Shown piece after piece: positions 1 to 11,659 of a stretch of 64,000 nucleotides of DNA. The translations under genes and the position numbers were made by a program. Below the pieces are notes generated by a model, which saw only the letters and a list, made by a program, of their open reading frames with translations, ran no database searches and had not been told where the DNA came from. Source of the DNA: Inia geoffrensis (lineage: Eukaryota > Chordata > Mammalia > Artiodactyla > Iniidae); assembly GCA_036417435.1 (NCBI GenBank), contig CM070911.1, forward strand, positions 310,001 to 374,000. The letters are read 5' to 3'. The first letter of the stretch is position 1; each line of letters starts with the position of its first letter.

Positions 1-1285
1 AGCTTATTGAGGCACAATTGCTGGAGAGGATTAATGAGTCACCATGCTACGTAATCCAGGTTGATGACTCTACCGATGTTGACAACAAGGCAACAATGCT
101 TGTTCTTGTGTGATATATTTTTCAGGACGATGTGCATGAGGATATGTTTTGTGCACTTTTGTTGCCAACCAATGCCACAGCTGCAGACCTATTCAAGTTT
201 TTGGATGATTACATAACAGGAAAACTGAATTGGTCATTTTGTGTCAGTATATGCATGGACAGAGCCACTGCCATGACTGGACGGCTTTCTGGTTTCACTA
301 CTCAGGTCAAAGGGGCTGCTTCTGAATGTGAGTCTATGCACTGTGTCATCCATAGAGAATGCTGGCTAGCCGAAAAATGTCACCTGAACTTAACAACGTT
401 CTGCAGGATGTGATTAAAATTATCAACCACGTTAAAGTCCATGCCCTTAACTCACGTCTGTTCACGCAGCTCTGTGAGGAGATGGACGCAGAGCACACAC
501 GTCTTTCTCTTATACACAGAAGTGGGATGGCTTCTAAAGGTAGATCACTGAACAGAGTTTTTGAGTTACAAGAGCTGCTCCAGAGATTTCTTTTAGAAGA
601 ACAGTTACCACTGGCAGCACATTTCAGTGACACAGAATGGGTCACAAAAAAACTTGCTTAGTTGTGTGACATGTTCAACCTGCTCAATGAACTCAGTCAC
701 TTCAGGGGAGAACGACAACTGTGTTCGAGTCAGCAGATAAAGTGGCTGCATTCAAAGCCAAACTGGAATTATGGGGGTGCCGAGTGAACTTTGGGATTTT
801 TGACACGTTTCAAACGTTAGCAGGGGTTTTGAAAGAGACTGAGCCACGGCCTTCTGTCTCCCAGCTGGGGCATGATCACCTATCTCAGCTTACAGAAGAG
901 TTTGAGCATCACTTCCCAACCACAAACGACCCCTGAACTGGGAAGAAATGGATCCACGACCCATTTGTGAATAAGCAGGTGAATCGACTTTGTTCGTGCT
1001 AGAAGGGAATCAACTGCTTAGATCGCAAAAGACAGTGGCCTTAAAAGTATGTTTGAGGCAACTTCAAATCTCCATACGTTCTGGATTACAGTCAAGGAAG
1101 AATACCCCGAGATGGCCACAAAAGCACTGAAAAACCTGCTTCCGTTTCCAACATCCTATCTTTGTGAAGCAGGGTTTCTGCAGTGACAGCGACCAAAGCG
1201 AGATCACCGAGTAGAGTGGACATAAGCAACACACGTCAGGTGTCACTATCTCCCATCACCCCCGGATGGGACCATCTAGTTGCAG
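1..1285 (+). pseudogene. hAT-superfamily transposase-derived pseudogene (ZBED5/FAM200/SCAND3-like), 5' end outside window
   Basis: Conceptual translation resembles the RNase-H-like core and C-terminal dimerisation part of hAT transposases, the group from which the mammalian proteins ZBED5 and FAM200A/B were domesticated. Seen in order: a VDDSTD stretch (about nt 59-77) that fits the first catalytic-Asp region; CMDRATAMTG (about nt 252-281), the usual second conserved Asp motif; CVIHRE near nt 343-360; FELQELLQRFL near 560-590; KVAAFKAKLELWG near 739-777; and the hATC signature FPTSYLCEAGF near 1144-1178. The frame is broken: an in-frame TGA at 111-113, a frame change near 355-360, a stop at 659-661, another frame change near 700-725, a stop at 934-936, several stops between 960 and 1060, and a stop plus frame change right after the hATC signature. 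The source protein is the transposon's own enzyme, so this copy is inactive. The BED zinc finger lies off the left edge, if it was present. Family assignment is from memory; the exact subfamily is uncertain. Confidence 0.8.
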
Positions 1286-1500
1286 GAAGACAAGCTCAGG
1301 GCTCCCACTGATTCTGCATTATGGAGAGTTGTATGATAATTTCATTATATATTACCATGTAATAATAATAGAAATAAAGTGCGCAATAAATGTAATGTGC
1401 TTGAATCGTCCCGAAACCATTCCCCCTCCACCCCTGGTCCATGGAAGAATTGTCTTCCATGAAGCTGGTCCCTGGTGCCAAAAAGGTTGGGGACCACAGT
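1..1500 (+). mobile_element. hAT DNA transposon, 3' two-thirds, including right terminus
   Basis: The transposase relic continues into a non-coding 3' tail (1286-1500) that ends in GGTTGGGGACCACAGT. Read on the other strand this starts ACTGTGGTCCCCAACC, a typical hAT/Charlie-type terminal inverted repeat. The tail contains an 8-bp inverted repeat at 1441-1459 (ATGGAAGA and TCTTCCAT), which forms a subterminal hairpin. The left terminus and its 8-bp target duplication lie outside the window, so the insertion site cannot be checked here. Confidence 0.72.
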
Positions 1501-1799
1501 AATAAGGTGCCCGCCTTTAGGAGCCCACGCAGCCGGCAGGTACGCTTGGGATCAGTGGGGCCAGTCCTGAGTGTGTCCCTCAGGTGTGTCACTTCCCTGA
1601 CCTGAAGGTACGCTTCCCAGGCTCCTCCTGATGTGCCCCCTCCTCCCTCTGTGCCTCCCCAGCCCCGCTGTGATGGGTTAACAGGCTTCCTGGGTGTTCT
1701 GTCTCCACAAAAGCAATCATGTTCTATGGCGCTCCCCACCCAGGACCTCCCCTTCTTAGCATCTGCCACTTAAGTGACTTTTCTAAGTGGTAAACTGGA
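1501..1799. other. unassigned sequence
   Basis: Flank of the hAT element. It is GC-rich with pyrimidine-rich patches. No repeat family, exon or RNA gene is recognised. Confidence 0.5.
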
Positions 1800-1935
1800 C
1801 CCTGAGTGTCCTCATAGCTCCCCACGGCCTACAGGGTAAAGTTACACTATCTGGCTTATATTTCTCTTGTTCCATATGTTCTCTTCACACAACTTCTTTA
1901 TATTCTCCAAACATGGCATGCGTTTTCATATAAAT
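1800..1935 (+). mobile_element. LINE L2 fragment (old)
   Basis: The stretch 'cacggcctacagggtaaag' followed by 'ctggcttat' matches the L2 region that usually reads tggcctacaggataaagtcc...agcctggca. It is short and strongly diverged, so the boundaries are approximate. Confidence 0.4.
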
Positions 1936-2990
1936 CTGTCTTCAGAAACGCTATCCATTTGCCGAGGATGCCATCAGTCACCTGTGACAGGCCGCGTTCT
2001 CTCCTTCCTTTAGGGTGGGGCTCAGGCTTCACTCTTTGCCAGCTGTTCCTCAGCCAGGGTCTTGGTTGGGGCCTGAGCATGTCCCTTCCCACGTAGGGCA
2101 GCCAAGATGTTCATTTTTGCCGTTGGCGTGGTTATCATCACTTCGTTCTCTGTCCTCATCCATGAGATTCTTAGGAGGCAGCCGAGACAAAGTTTCACAT
2201 AATTTTCCTCTCTTCTTTATAGAGTTTGTGTCGTTAAATGAATGAACGGTGCTTCTGGTAATAAGACAAGTGTGTCCAAAGGGAGGGAGGGAACACACCT
2301 GAAGGTAACACACATGGGGGGATGGGAGAGGCCAGTAGAGAGATGGGGGAGCCTGGAGCAACAGGGGCTGGTCAGCAAGTGGGGCAGAAGCAGACCGATT
2401 CGGGGCACGTCCAAGAGGCCAGGGAACTAACACAAGTCCCTTAGCAAATCTTACAGGAAAAGAACAGAGATGCTGAACAATTCGGGCAGAACAGGCCTTT
2501 GATCACACCCACATCCTCAGCCTCACCATCAAGAGTCTTAGCTGTTTTTAGAATTTTATACCATGAACTCACAGGGCCAGAAATGCACATAATGTATGTT
2601 TTCAAATCAAAATAGTTCCTGTACTGTAGGGAGATTCCACCATGGAGGATCTCAGGATTGCAAACTGCGTCCCGGGGGTTCAATCACGGAGGGACGCAGA
2701 GACCTGACATTTCCAGACTCGGGGGGGAAGGGCAGCATGGCCTCAGTGCACCGGTCGCTGCCGAGACCCTCGGGAGTCTTCAGGAATTGGCCGGAACCTC
2801 AGGGCAGCTCATCTTCCAGGTCCTGCGGCTGCTGAGGCCCCTCGCCCATCCCTCCTGGGACCCCTTTCCTCTGGATGCTTCTCTTCTGCCTGATTTCTTA
2901 CGAGGAAAGAAAATGAGGGCAAAACAGATGCCCATCTCAACACGTTGCTCTTCTAGGTGCCTGTAACAAACAGTATATTTAGTCAGAAAT
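1936..2990. other. unassigned sequence
   Basis: About 1 kb of mixed composition with a purine-rich stretch at 2275-2430. No splice-bounded coding exon or repeat family was recognised. Open frames here overlap on both strands and look random. Confidence 0.5.
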
Positions 2991-2993
2991 AGA

Positions 2994-3112
2994 TCATGCT
3001 GCAACTAAGGAGCATATGTGCCACAACTATGGAGCCAGTGAGCCACTATTTAGGAGCCCGCCTGCTGCGACTAAGGCCCAGTGCAGCGAAAATAAATTTA
3101 AAAAATTTAAAA
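2994..3112 (+). mobile_element. CHR-1-like SINE, 5'-truncated
   Basis: It contains the repeated 'ctgcaactaaggagc / gccacaactat / agcccgcctgctgcgactaaggccc / agtgcagcgaaaataaa' phrases of the tRNA-unrelated 3' half of CHR-1-type cetartiodactyl SINEs. The tRNA-related head, with its A and B boxes, is missing. The A-rich tail runs into a GAAA-type microsatellite. Confidence 0.7.
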
Positions 3113-3152
3113 AGGAAGAAAGGAAGAAAGAAAAAGAAAGAAAGAAATGAAG
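3100..3152. repeat. GAAA/GAAG-type microsatellite in SINE tail
   Basis: An imperfect purine run of GGAA, GAAA and AAAG units directly follows the A-tail of the truncated SINE, so it probably grew from that tail. Confidence 0.75.
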
Positions 3153-6100
3153 ATACACACATTTTGGGGAACTTGAGAACCCTGACACAGGAGGTGTCAG
3201 ATCCCACAGAAATTGCATCTGTGAGACTGACTTGTACGAGAACCTGGGACACTGCACAGCTTGTGGGGGGAAGAGTGGAAAACAAGTTATCGGAATATTT
3301 GCAAAAGGAGACTCGAGGAACAAGGGCTATGGGCGCTGGATTAAGGAGGAAGAAACCATCTGCACAGACAGTCCAGGGGCCTGGGGAGGACACGGCACTG
3401 CCGGGAAATCAGGGCTGATCCACAGAAACGAGGATGGGTCTCTAGAGAATTAACTAAAGCTCTGAATTTTAGACTCCCAGTTCCTGTGACTATTCCTAAG
3501 TTCTTCTCGTAAAAATCACACTGTGAGATGTAAGGGTTTGGGGCAACTTCAGTGACTCCTCATGGGCTTGGGAACCAGAACACGTCTGTAACTTCCAGTC
3601 TTACGTGTCCATTCGCACATTAAATTCCTGTTGAAATACAACTGCTCGTATTCAGACAGATAACTGTTACCATAATCTCCCAGGGTTCCTGGGCATCTTG
3701 AGCGTCTCCTTTGTAGGTTGAGCCCTTGCTTTTGAATCTGGAAATGCTGCATAACTTAAAGGTAAAAGACCCAAAGTGTAGCTTCACACACAACTTTCAG
3801 GCTGGAAGTACCCAGATACACGGGAAAGTTATACTCCAGTTGTGTCCCTTCCACGAACTGTAACGTGTTGGGGAAGTAGCCTCTTGAGACAGAAGTAGTC
3901 AGCTTGATGTGAAACAAAAATCACGAAACCAAAGAAAATTAAAAACTTTTGCCTGGCAGCGTCCTTACACGTGGCATGAAGTCGGATGCGGTTCAAGTGA
4001 CTGTGAGTGGCACGGGGTCTGTCCAGAAGGGGGGGGGATCAGGAAGGGCTGATTCTTATCACCGAACAAGGCATGTGCTGCTTTAATCTCACCGAAGTTT
4101 CATCTAATTAGAAATTGTAACGGTTTCTTTCTTTGCTTGTTCATAGTATATTTAAAAAACTGGAAAATACTTAATAGTGAGTGATTGCTTTGGGCCATAA
4201 TTCCCCCAGTCTCTGTGAGGTCAGAGTTGAAGGATCCGGACCTTTCACATCAGGAATTCAGTGTCACAAGGGGAATAATTACCCGACCTCACACGTTCAC
4301 GTGTGTGGTGTCAGCTTACTTTAGGAACGGGCGACGACCGCGTTTGTTTACTTCCTGACCCGGGCAGCGGGCTATAACTGCCTCTCTTCTCTCTTAAATC
4401 GCTGAGTTTTATTTAAATTCTGTCAGTCTGTGTCCCCACCTCAGCCTCACAGTGACTGAGGGTGAACTGACACGTTGAATGTTTTTCCCAGAGAATGCTA
4501 CGTGGATTCAGCCGATGCCCAACAGGTACTGTTCCCTGGCTTATCTACAACCATTAGCATAGTCTCAGCTAAAAGCAGGCCTCATTTTGAAGATCAATTC
4601 CCACTCGTCCCCTGTGCTAAGGGTCCACGCGTGGCGTTTACGCCTCAACAGCCCCGACCTGGCTGAGACTCAGGTTTCCCTGAACCCTTTTCGTGCCAGG
4701 AGTTCAACTTGCTCTGATCTTTCCTGCTCTTGACTAAGTTCTATGCTGACCTCAGTGGGAGTTAAGTGTCTACTTTCTTTTGCAATATTTATATATTGGT
4801 CTTAATGCCATCCCTGGAACTACAAAACATACATCTCATCATCGCTAAGACCAAGAAAGACGTGCACACCCTCCCCCTTCTCTAGTCTGAGGACCTCAGA
4901 CGGCTCTGCAGGGTCAGGTGTGCTTTACATCTCTTCCGCTGAGCTGAGCTGAGCTGCTCTTCACAAAGGAGGGGAGGGGGTCACTTCTGCCTTTCTGACT
5001 CTAGGAGTGTAGGATTCTAGGAAATAAAGGGCATGACATACTAGTCAGAGTAGGCCAATCCCTGGGACACCCCCATATTTCAGCGGCCTAACAACTGAGG
5101 ATGAATTCTTCATTTGCACAACTGTGCCTGCAGCCATACAGGCACCTGGGACCCTCCCCACCCCCCACCGGGGCTCAGGTTCCCCCGGGGCCTCTGAGGA
5201 CAGTGCAGGAACCAGGGGCAGGGGCAGGGGTCCGGCCTGGAGGTGTGCACATCCCTTCCCCTCCGTCCGCCAGCCAGAGTGGGCCTGGTGGCCGCCCTGC
5301 GCAGCGAGCGGGGACTTGGGGTCCCCTGGGTGCCCCGGAGGAAGGCCGTGTACATGGCTCGACTCTCACATGGGTGCTGCCCTCAGCAGAGGGCAGTGAT
5401 TTGTCTCCTGCTTTTGAGTCCACAGACCCCACCGTCCAGGAGAGACAAACCAGGGGACAGTGCACACCGCCTGTGGCTGTGCAGCCCGTCTCCACAGGGA
5501 CAAAGCCCGGCCCTGCATCCCCCGCGACGGGGGGTGGTGTGAAAGTGGTGCGGACTGAAGTCTGTCTAGCAAGCGAGTTCATTTGCCGTCCACCACCTTG
5601 TAACGCCCCTCAGGGAGAAAAGTGTCATGCTTCTAACCTGTTTCCTTTCCGTAAAGAAGTGCTGCTTTCCTCATCTGGCTTCTGATGTCCGTAACAGTGT
5701 TCTCTTATCAACTCAAGACTCAGGCCTCACGAAGCCCTTTGCTTTGTTTCCGTTTCTACCCCCTGGCCCTCAGTGGCAGCTTGTTGCTAAGAAACTGAAC
5801 TTAGGTTTGGAGTAGGCACTGTTGTTTGCAAACTAAACCTTAATATATGGCATCAAGAGTTCCTCAGAAAGTCTCTCAGAAGCAGCTCTTAGCAGGTAAG
5901 GAAGGATAATTCAAATCACTGGACAGCTTGAGCAGGTTCGAGTGACCAAGCCCCCTGGTGACGTTTGAAGCTCTCCTTCGAGGTATCCTGAAAGCAGTCA
6001 TCTGCCTCTTCTGTTTGAACACGTCAAGGACATTACGTTGCAGGTGTGATCGTTCTGTTAGAAAGAGCTCAGATTTCCACGTGGCATACGGTCCTGACAT

Positions 6101-6232
6101 TTCCATTCCTGCATTCCATTTAAACACTCAATTTCAAAGAGAACAAGTACAACCTCCTGTTGCACAAGGAAGGCTTTCACAGGCCTCAGGGGCCGCATCT
6201 TTGTCCTGCCTGTTGATGGGGTGCGTTGAGCA
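3153..6232. other. unassigned 3-kb stretch
   Basis: No repeat family or gene is confidently recognised. Composition changes from AT-rich (3500-4480) to GC-rich with moderate CpG (about 5100-5560), where long frames are open on both strands at once. That pattern fits GC-rich DNA better than coding sequence. A short (GCTGA)n run sits near 4938-4953, and a nine-base G run at 4030-4038. Confidence 0.5.
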
Positions 6233-6305
6233 GGACACACTTCCAGTCACGTGTTTCCATGGCAGCAAGACACACTTCCAGTCACGTGTCTCCATGGCAG
6301 CAGGA
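6233..6305. repeat. two-copy tandem duplication, 35-bp period
   Basis: The phrase starting ttccagtcacgtgt begins at 6241 and again at 6276. The two copies differ at one or two bases, so the duplication looks recent. Each copy contains CACGTG, an E-box. Confidence 0.9.
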
Positions 6306-6540
6306 CCCTGGATGAACATGAAAGGCACAGGGGGTGACACCGACCTGAGAGTGCAGTCCAGCTGATCCCCTGATGGCACCTGCGTCTGAAGGGACCGCAC
6401 TGCAGTGCATAAAGTGGACACTTGAGATGAGAAATCAGTCACACAGACGGGCCCATGTTCCAGACGCCACTCACCGCAGTGAGACATCTTATCTGGTAAC
6501 AAAATCTTGTATGGTTAGTGAGGGAACTCAGGGAAATTTT

Positions 6541-6700
6541 ATCCATATATCCGTATCTAACCTGCATCTATTTATACCTATATCTGCATCTACACCTACA
6601 CCTGTGCCTACCCCTGCGTCTGTGTATCTAGACCTGTTCTGCGTCTACACCTACACCCACATCTATCTCATCTGTGACTGTGTCTACCATTTCTGCCTCT
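6541..6700. repeat. degenerate hexanucleotide repeat (CTACAC / ATCTAT-like)
   Basis: Repeated 6-bp phrases such as catcta, tatctg, ctacac and ctaccc run through about 150 bp with many substitutions. This is an old, partly decayed simple tandem array. Confidence 0.8.
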
Positions 6701-7794
6701 GAGTTTTACCTAAAGAGGATCTACCACACGTGAGAGACTTTCCCTCTTGAACCGGTGCCTACACTTTCTAGACTGGTGCCTTCATGTGTAAATCGAAGTG
6801 TTGAACCACATGAGTGCTAAAGAAACTGTCAGCGTGACAATTTTGTTTGAACAATACCCTTTAGTCTGCGATTTCTGGTGGGCTTGCTAGGAAGTTTGGG
6901 GAAAGATGATGGCAACCCCGACCCTAGTCCTGGCTGACTGCCTTCAATGATGCTTAAAAACTCTGAGAGGAAAACTCCGTTTCACAAGGAGGAGATTCAG
7001 GATACACGTGGCAGGTGGACGGAGGGTGGCGTGGGCCTCTGGGACCCCAGATGGCGGCCTCGTCTGTGTGGATTCACCATCACACGCTCTTAGTGAGAGA
7101 AGGACTCAGTGAGAGAAAGTAATAGGTATTTTTTGAGCTAAACCATCAAGCCTGAGGCCAGAAAGACAATGTGAAAGGGATGTTTTCCTGATTATGTATA
7201 AGAACAGGCCACAGTTAGGGCAGACCTCCCTGAGGGTCGGCCACCACTGATGACCAGCCGCCTCCGTCTCTGTGCCATTCGGTCTGGGGATGCCCCTCTG
7301 CCCTGTAGCCTCCTCTTTGTCACCTCTTCTCACCTTGGCTTCTATGGTGCCCGCCCACCCCGGGCTGTGCCCCCAGGCTACAGGGCGCACTCTGCAGCGT
7401 CCAGCAGAATCCCTGGAGATTTCCGTGTGCTCTTATCCACCTCTACTTCCGGGGCTTCTCCTGTGACTGACGCTAACCGTGTCAGTGAAGCATCGTAGTG
7501 GGTGGAAAGAGAGCCGGGCTGTGTCACATCGTCCTCTTGGCAATAAAGGTCTCCTAACTGATATCCAAATTTTCACGTGATTTTTTAACTCCGTTCAGTA
7601 AAGACTATGGAAAGCAACGTGCCCGGTGCTGCTGAGGATGGAAGTAATGAAACCACAAAGGTGCTCGTGGGCAGGATCCCAGGCGGGCGGGCCGGTGACC
7701 AGGCGAACAGCCCATCAGGGATGGCACATCCAGTGGGGTGGGAAGGAAGCATGGGTCTGCGTGAGCCAGGTTACAATGAGCACCATCGAGTCGG
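6701..7794. other. unassigned sequence
   Basis: No repeat or exon is recognised. A small duplicated phrase (agtgagagaa) occurs near 7090-7120. The right end flanks the 7.8-kb L1 copy. Confidence 0.5.
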
Positions 7795-8250
7795 GGAAAA
7801 AAATCCATCAGAATCCATCCATTCTACAGCAACTTGGATGGACCTGGAGACTGTCATACTGAGTGAAGTAAGTCAGACAGAGAAGGACAAATATCGTGTG
7901 ATATCACTTACATGTGGAATCTAAAAAGGGTACAAGTGAATTTATTTACGAAACAGAACTAGAGTCACAGAGGTAGAAAACAAACTTATGGCTACCAGGG
8001 AGGAAAGGCGGGGAGGGATAAATTGGGAGATTGGGACTGACAAATACATACCACTATATATCAAATCGATAACTAATAAAGACCTACTGTAGGGCACAGG
8101 GAACTCTACTCCGTACTCTGTAATGACTTATATGGGAAAGAATCTAAAAAAGAGTGGGTACGTGTATATGTATAACTGATTCACTTTGCTGTACACCTGA
8201 AACTAACATGATATTGTAAATCAAATATACTCCAATATAAAAAAAAGAAA
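7795..8250 (+). mobile_element. LINE-1, 3' end (ORF2 tail plus 3' UTR), cetartiodactyl type
   Basis: The sequence begins in the ORF2 C-terminal coding phrase 'caacttggatggacctggag' and runs through 'gtgaagtaagtcagacagag' and 'ctaaaaaagagtgggta' to the typical end 'ctgtacacctgaaactaac ... ttgtaaatcaaatatactcc' followed by an A-rich tail near 8238-8250. It is heavily 5'-truncated, which is normal for L1 retroposition. Divergence is moderate. Confidence 0.9.
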
Positions 8251-10412
8251 ATAACTTGGAAGTAAAGGAACATCACAATAGAAAAATATTTCAAATCAAA
8301 CTCTGATGGAAGGGCCCTAAATAGCAGCCTGTAAACAGAGGTCTGTGTTGTGAGCGGCCGTGGCGTCAGCCCGAGACAAAAAAGCATCAGATGAAGGTAC
8401 GGGGTAAACAGGAAACTGGAAATAGGACAGACTCTGGCCCACAGGCTACAGTCACCAGAGAGGCATCGCTTCCCCCAGTTTTTATTTTTAACATTTGAGG
8501 TGCAGTCGCTCTAACAACCAAATCGTGCTTGTGGAAAAGGGAACATTTCGTTTCATAGTTGATTCCATTTTTGTGTAGCCTGTTCCATGGTTTACCTTAT
8601 AATATACTGATGACCTATAGGAGTAATAAGTTCCAGGAAAAAGCAAAACTCTTAGTGTTCAGGCCATGCACTTATGTTTGGATTGGTGCCCTTTCTGCTT
8701 CTTTTCCTCGGTGGAGAGCCGGACACGTCTCATCTGTTTGGTGTCCTTTCTTCGTCCACTCGCTCTAAATACAAATGACTCCCTCCATTTATGATTCTTT
8801 CTAAAAACATTACCTTGAGGCTCCCCCATCAGGGGCGATGGATGTGCAGGTGACGGAGCTCAGCACAAAGTGACAGACAGACACAAGGGGGGCTTCCTGG
8901 GGCCCCTGCCGCGGAGGGCTGACCCCTCCCAACGCATTATTAAACCCCTGAGAAAAAGGAAGGAGAAACAATGCTCGCTATGTGGGGAAAAAGCATGTCA
9001 GGTGGGCTGTGTCGGTGTTTAACAGGATTCCTCATTAAGCGAGAAAGCATGTTGCATGGGATCGCCAGTGGATTACACAGGCTTTGACTCGTGAAAACAG
9101 CAGGCCTCTCTTTCACTCTGAGTTTCCAGACCTGGGGCTCCGGGGTGGGTGGCGATATCCTCAGGGTGCATGTCCCACTGCGCAGCTCTTACCTGGGGGA
9201 GGGGGGAGGGGCCCGGGACGGCTGTGACGAGCAGCGACAGATACTAGGGAAGGGGACAGACCGCATGCCTCACGCTCACAGAGCCGAAATAATGCTCTGA
9301 TTGTTATTTGGGAAAAAAAATCCCTCTCTATTAAAGATATTTATATTTAAGTTGGGTTTCCATTCCTGGAAGCTGAAATTATTCCTAAGTAATACAAGAG
9401 GATGGAAGTATTAAATAAAAAGTATAAAACCATTTGTAAATCTAAAAATATGTAACAATTTTTATAAACATGGTAACACCTGAAAATAATCTAATAAGAA
9501 AAGTCAATAAATTTGACTAACTGAACATTTTATAGCATATGCATTTTTTCAAAATAAAGCCGGTTTATGGCAGCAGACACTCCCGACGGCTCCAAATCCA
9601 GCCCCCTTCCGCAGCTCAGAGCCTCATGCGGCCCACCTCTGCACACCGTGTTTCCGTTGCCCGGCCACACCGTGGTCAGACCAGCCCATGCAGTCCGAGC
9701 AGCCACTTGTGGCCTGTGGTCATTTGTGCACAGTCACAGCTAGAGCCCGGCTGCAGGCCTGACCCGTCACAGCCCCGGGGGGTCAGCTCTCAGGGTGGGC
9801 CACCTGCCCAGGCACCTCCTGTCCGAAGTCTCTTTACTGGGGGTCCTTTGTCCAGGCGTTTCTTGGTCACCTCTGCAGAGGCCTCCTTGCTGGGGCTGGA
9901 AGACCCCTCCCCACTCCCACTCAGCCTTCAGTACTGGTCCATTCCTGGCCTCCCCTCCGCCTTCCTTCGGCAGTGGGACGATCCCCACATCTGTGCTGTG
10001 ACACCAAACTCACCTGTTCCCGTTCTGAGCGGGCAGGTGGGCGGGAAGAGCCCTGCTCTCTCCCATCACAGCAAAGCACAAAGCCTGACCCTTACCTCAG
10101 TTGAGTGAGAACCTCGGCTTCTGGCAGCTCAGCCCTTGCCTGACGTTAGGGGTTCGCTGGGAGGTTTCACCTTTGTCTTCCTGACAAAGAGGTGGCACTT
10201 CTCTGCCTCTGGATATACCTACATCTGAGCGCGTGGCCTGGACGTGATGGGAGGGCAGAAACATGCGGAGATCCCGAAACCTTGATGGCGTGCTTGAGCT
10301 GCTGGGTGGTGTAGGCACCAACCCTACAGCTACATTACTTTCGGGGTTTTAGTGCCAAATAACAAACTGATGCCACTTTCAGTAGACGTTTCTTGTACAA
10401 ACTGCTGAAGGC
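8251..10412. other. unassigned 2.1-kb stretch
   Basis: It is mixed: AT-rich near 9300-9540 and GC-rich near 9560-10110. No repeat family or RNA gene is recognised, and the open frames in the GC-rich part overlap in several frames. It includes a G-rich run (gggggaggggggagggg) near 9194-9211. Confidence 0.5.
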
Positions 10413-10711
10413 TTTTTAATTTATTTTATTTTTTATTGGAGTATAATTGCTTTACAATATTGTGTTAGTTTCTGCTGTACCATGAAGTGAATCAGCTATA
10501 TGTATACATATATCCCTTGGACCTCCCTCCCAACCCTCCCCCATCCCACCCATCTAGGTCATCGCAGAGCACCGAGCTGAGCTCCCTGTGTTACACAGCA
10601 GGTTCCCACTAGATGTCTATTTCACACACGGCAGTATATTTATGTCAAACCTAATCTCCCAATTCATCCCACCCGCCCTTTCCTCCCCACCAACCCGTGT
10701 CCATACGTCCA
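10413..10711 (-). mobile_element. LINE-1, 3' UTR end
   Basis: Read on the plus strand it begins with the reverse complement of an L1 tail ('tattttttattggagtataattgctttacaa'). It continues through 'tttctgctgtaccatgaagtg' and the C-rich 'cctccctcccaaccctccccc' segment to 'cctaatctcccaattcatccc'. This is a 5'-truncated copy of the same L1 lineage as the 29-kb copy. Confidence 0.9.
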
Positions 10712-10825
10712 ATCTTAAATCACCAAAGGACAGTTAGTAAAGAAGAGGAGCCAGATAATTCCAGGTCATTCCAGATAATGATAATTTCTGGAAGCAACAG
10801 CTAATGACAAACCAGTCTTCTTCCT

Positions 10826-11265
10826 AATTGTTGAGATGAATTGTGTCGCCCAAGGAGATTAGCTGAAGTCCTGACCCCACAGGTACCTGTGAATTGACCT
10901 TGTTAGGAAATAGGGTCTTGGCAGATGTGATCAGTTAAGACAAGGCCGTTAGGGTGGGTCCTAATCCAGTGTCACTGGTGTCCTTACAGGAAGAAAAGAC
11001 ACGGCGAGGAGGCCATTTGACAGTGGAGGCAGATGGGATGGAGCAGCTGTCGGCCAAGGATGCCAAGGATGCCAGCAACCACCAGAAGTTGGAAGGGGCA
11101 AGAAAGCGCCCCCCTCCCCAGACCTGCAGAAGGACCCCTGACCCCAGGCTCCCAGCCTCCAGGACCGTGAGAGAACACGTTTCTGCTGTTTTAAGGCACC
11201 GAGTTTGTGGGTCTCTGTTACGGCTGCCCTGTTGGTATTGGGACGCGGCTGCCGCTGTAACAAAT
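10826..11265 (+). mobile_element. LTR of ERVL-MaLR type (MLT1-like), nearly complete
   Basis: It follows the MLT1-type LTR layout: 'gatgaattgtgtcgcccaa', 'gtcctgaccccacaggtacctgtgaattgacc', 'aaatagggtcttggcagatgtg', 'tcactggtgtccttacagg', 'gccagcaaccaccagaagtt', and 'ccagcctccaggaccgtgag' near the 3' end. No retroviral internal coding sequence is attached, so it is probably a solo LTR. The subfamily was not determined. Confidence 0.6.
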
Positions 11266-11655
11266 ACTGGAAGACGTGGGTGTGGCTTTGGGTGAGGCAG
11301 CAGTACTGGCTGGAAGAAATTTGATTAATAAGTCCAGAATAGCTTGAAGAGATTGTTGATTGAAATATGGACATCAAGTGTCTTTGGGTGAGGTCTCGGC
11401 ACAGAGGAGGAAGCTTGTGTTGTCTTAGAGCCTCATGTGCCCCCACAATCAGAAGGTGTTGCTGGGGGTCTGGACATGGGGGAGAGCGGTCCCATTCCAA
11501 GGAGCCAGGGACCGTGGCTGAACTGTGTCCACTGTTCCAGAGTAGAACTTCTAAGTGATGAACCTGCACTTTAGCTGAGACTTCCAAACACGGTGGAGGC
11601 TGCAGTCTGGTTTCCTCTTGCTGTTCATAGTAAAACACGAGAGGAAAGGGGAAAA
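11266..11655. other. unassigned sequence
   Basis: Lies between two MLT1-like segments. No internal retroviral coding remnant and no other repeat is recognised. Confidence 0.45.
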
Positions 11656-11659
11656 TAGA

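Noticed and set aside
5101..5685. 194-codon frame, Pro/Gly/Ser-rich
   Set aside because: GC-rich sequence with equally long frames on the other strand; no family motif and no good splice sites.
10961..11638. 225-codon minus-strand frame
   Set aside because: Mostly antisense to an MLT1-like LTR and its flank; no protein family.
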